A stretch of DNA of 64,000 nucleotides from Callaeas wilsoni. Its lineage: Eukaryota > Chordata > Aves > Passeriformes > Callaeidae. A program made the translations under genes and the position numbers. Location of the stretch: positions 64,565-128,564 of the forward strand of contig VWPU01009473.1 of NCBI GenBank assembly GCA_013398955.1, read 5' to 3'. The notes beneath the pieces were generated by a model. That model worked only from the letters and a program-made list of their open reading frames with translations, ran no database searches and had not been told where the DNA came from. Positions 62,739 through 64,000 of this stretch are shown here, in pieces (positions within the stretch are counted from its first letter, which is position 1; each line of letters opens with the position of its first letter).

Positions 62739-64000
62739 TCAATAACTAACTTAGAAAAAGTGTGATAATGATAAAAGTTTTAATTTAGGTGTGATGCTAA
62801 GATTTTGTACTACATTTAGACAAGTCTATATATTAACAGAAAACATCACTCTTGCACAGCAAGAACCTGGAAAGTTCTGAGGTTTTGAGTCAATAACAGT
62901 GATAATAATAAATGCATGAGATCTTTTAAAAAATACATACTATGCTGTGTTTTCTTCCTCCATGAATAATTATGGGCCATGCTACTTTCCACTCAGAAAC
63001 TTTTAGCTCTGTTGCATCAAAATAATTGAGAAAAACAGTGTAATGCCTTCATAAACTTAAATTAGGCACTCCTTCCAGAAAAAGCCAGTTATAGAAATCC
63101 CACTGTGCAAATTTCAAATAATAACTCTGTATTTTCAAAATTCAGAGTTACAGTCTTTAATCATCCAATTATATAGATTTTATTTATGAATATTTTGTAA
63201 AAATATCAAGTGATCTGACATATTTTTTTCAGTTTTTAATTTCATCTGTACCCTGTATAGCTTTATTATATTTCTACAAATTATATTTACAGTTTCATGG
63301 CATGCAACTGCTTTGTAGTGTTCATTTATACTCATCCAATGTAATTAAAGTATTTGCTGGGTCTTATAAGATATTCAGTGGTCTATATTTCCACACTTTC
63401 TCTCTCCCCACCCAAAACTGTTTTGTTTCTCTACCCAAATCTTAAAAAAAAGAAAATTAAAATGTAGAAACAATTGTCTCAAAAGAAGATTAGTATACAG
63501 GCAGAAGAAAGCTCACATTTCCCTGTAATCTGACCTCACCAATAAAGAATTTAAAATAAAGGCCTTTCTCTAAAGGAATCAGACGCTAATTAATTATCTT
63601 CCATAGAGTCAGTGACTTAACTCATGCTAACAGAAAAACACAGATTTAAACTCTGCTCTTAACATCACTCTTATTACATTTCAGGTCTTTTAGGCAGTGA
63701 AACTCTATACAATAGTGTCATGTCAATTCAACTTGGGGTATGATTCTGCTAAATTGTGCGATGTTGAGTTCTGCCTATTTTGTTACTGTTTTTGGTTAAA
63801 TTTAACCCTGTCTGATGACCATCTTTACTTCCTCTTGGTGTCATAACTCTTTAAAGTGTAATAAATTTTAATACAGAATTTTAAATCTGTGAAAGCTCCA
63901 GTATTGTTTCTTTAAAACAGAAGAGCATTTGTTACAGATGACACTCACACATAGATTTGACTAATTTCCACTGATGTATGTGCAAACCTGAATAAAGATA

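Larger units (their letters stand above)
56991..64000. other. A+T-rich unique sequence, no gene seen
   Basis: Seven kilobases with no recognised CR1, LTR or gene. Frames reach 105 codons (58054-58371 plus) without domain signature. Small items: an (AG)9 array and a weak inverted repeat, both listed separately. Confidence 0.55.

Noticed and set aside
1..64000. CRISPR array, operon, phage or plasmid module
   Set aside because: No regularly spaced direct repeats, no dense coding and no bacterial signals. The sequence is vertebrate nuclear DNA.

Overview
This 64 kb window looks like nuclear DNA of a bird, probably a neoavian. The main evidence is at least eight pieces of CR1, the dominant avian LINE, several ending in the typical 8-bp ATTCTRTG-type tail. 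There are also solo long terminal repeats (LTRs) of avian endogenous retroviruses that I recognise by their conserved ends and internal motifs. The rest is A+T-rich, CpG-poor, unique-looking sequence with very short random reading frames. There is no bacterial or viral gene organisation: no operons, no ribosome-binding-site spacing and no dense coding.

Layout. 1-4.5 kb: a CR1 relic (607), then two LTRs of one family in opposite orientation with their U3 starts facing each other (3213-3795 minus, 4068-4535 plus). 4.5-20.7 kb: mostly unique A+T-rich DNA with three CR1 pieces (10.13, 10.59 and 14.9 kb). 20.68-20.89 kb: a striking pyrimidine tract of about 200 bp with C-runs up to 19. 21.5-22.7 kb: a minus-strand LTR, then two G+C-richer blocks whose minus-strand frames read like protein and could be the last exons of an unidentified gene or a decayed copy, then another CR1 piece. 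24.99-25.70 kb: the best-preserved CR1 copy, with the C-terminal part of ORF2 interrupted by one stop. 32.65-33.66 kb: a retroelement-like block on the minus strand, probably a solo LTR. 34.07 and 39.56 kb: perfect GGGAA and AAGG arrays. 49.46-50.22 kb: a degraded minus-strand LTR. 53.9-56.5 kb: a cluster of CR1 copies in both orientations. 56.7-57.0 kb: an unidentified G+C-richer block. 57-64 kb: unique A+T-rich sequence.

No intact host protein-coding gene, tRNA, rRNA or CRISPR was recognised. The window is best read as intergenic or deep intronic DNA, a gene desert decorated by retroelements. The most interesting lead is the putative exon pair at 22.0-22.5 kb, which lies directly upstream on the same strand of an LTR carrying a canonical poly(A) signal. 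I could not identify the protein. I saw nothing that supports a new multi-gene system, and all calls rest on visual reading with no database comparison.
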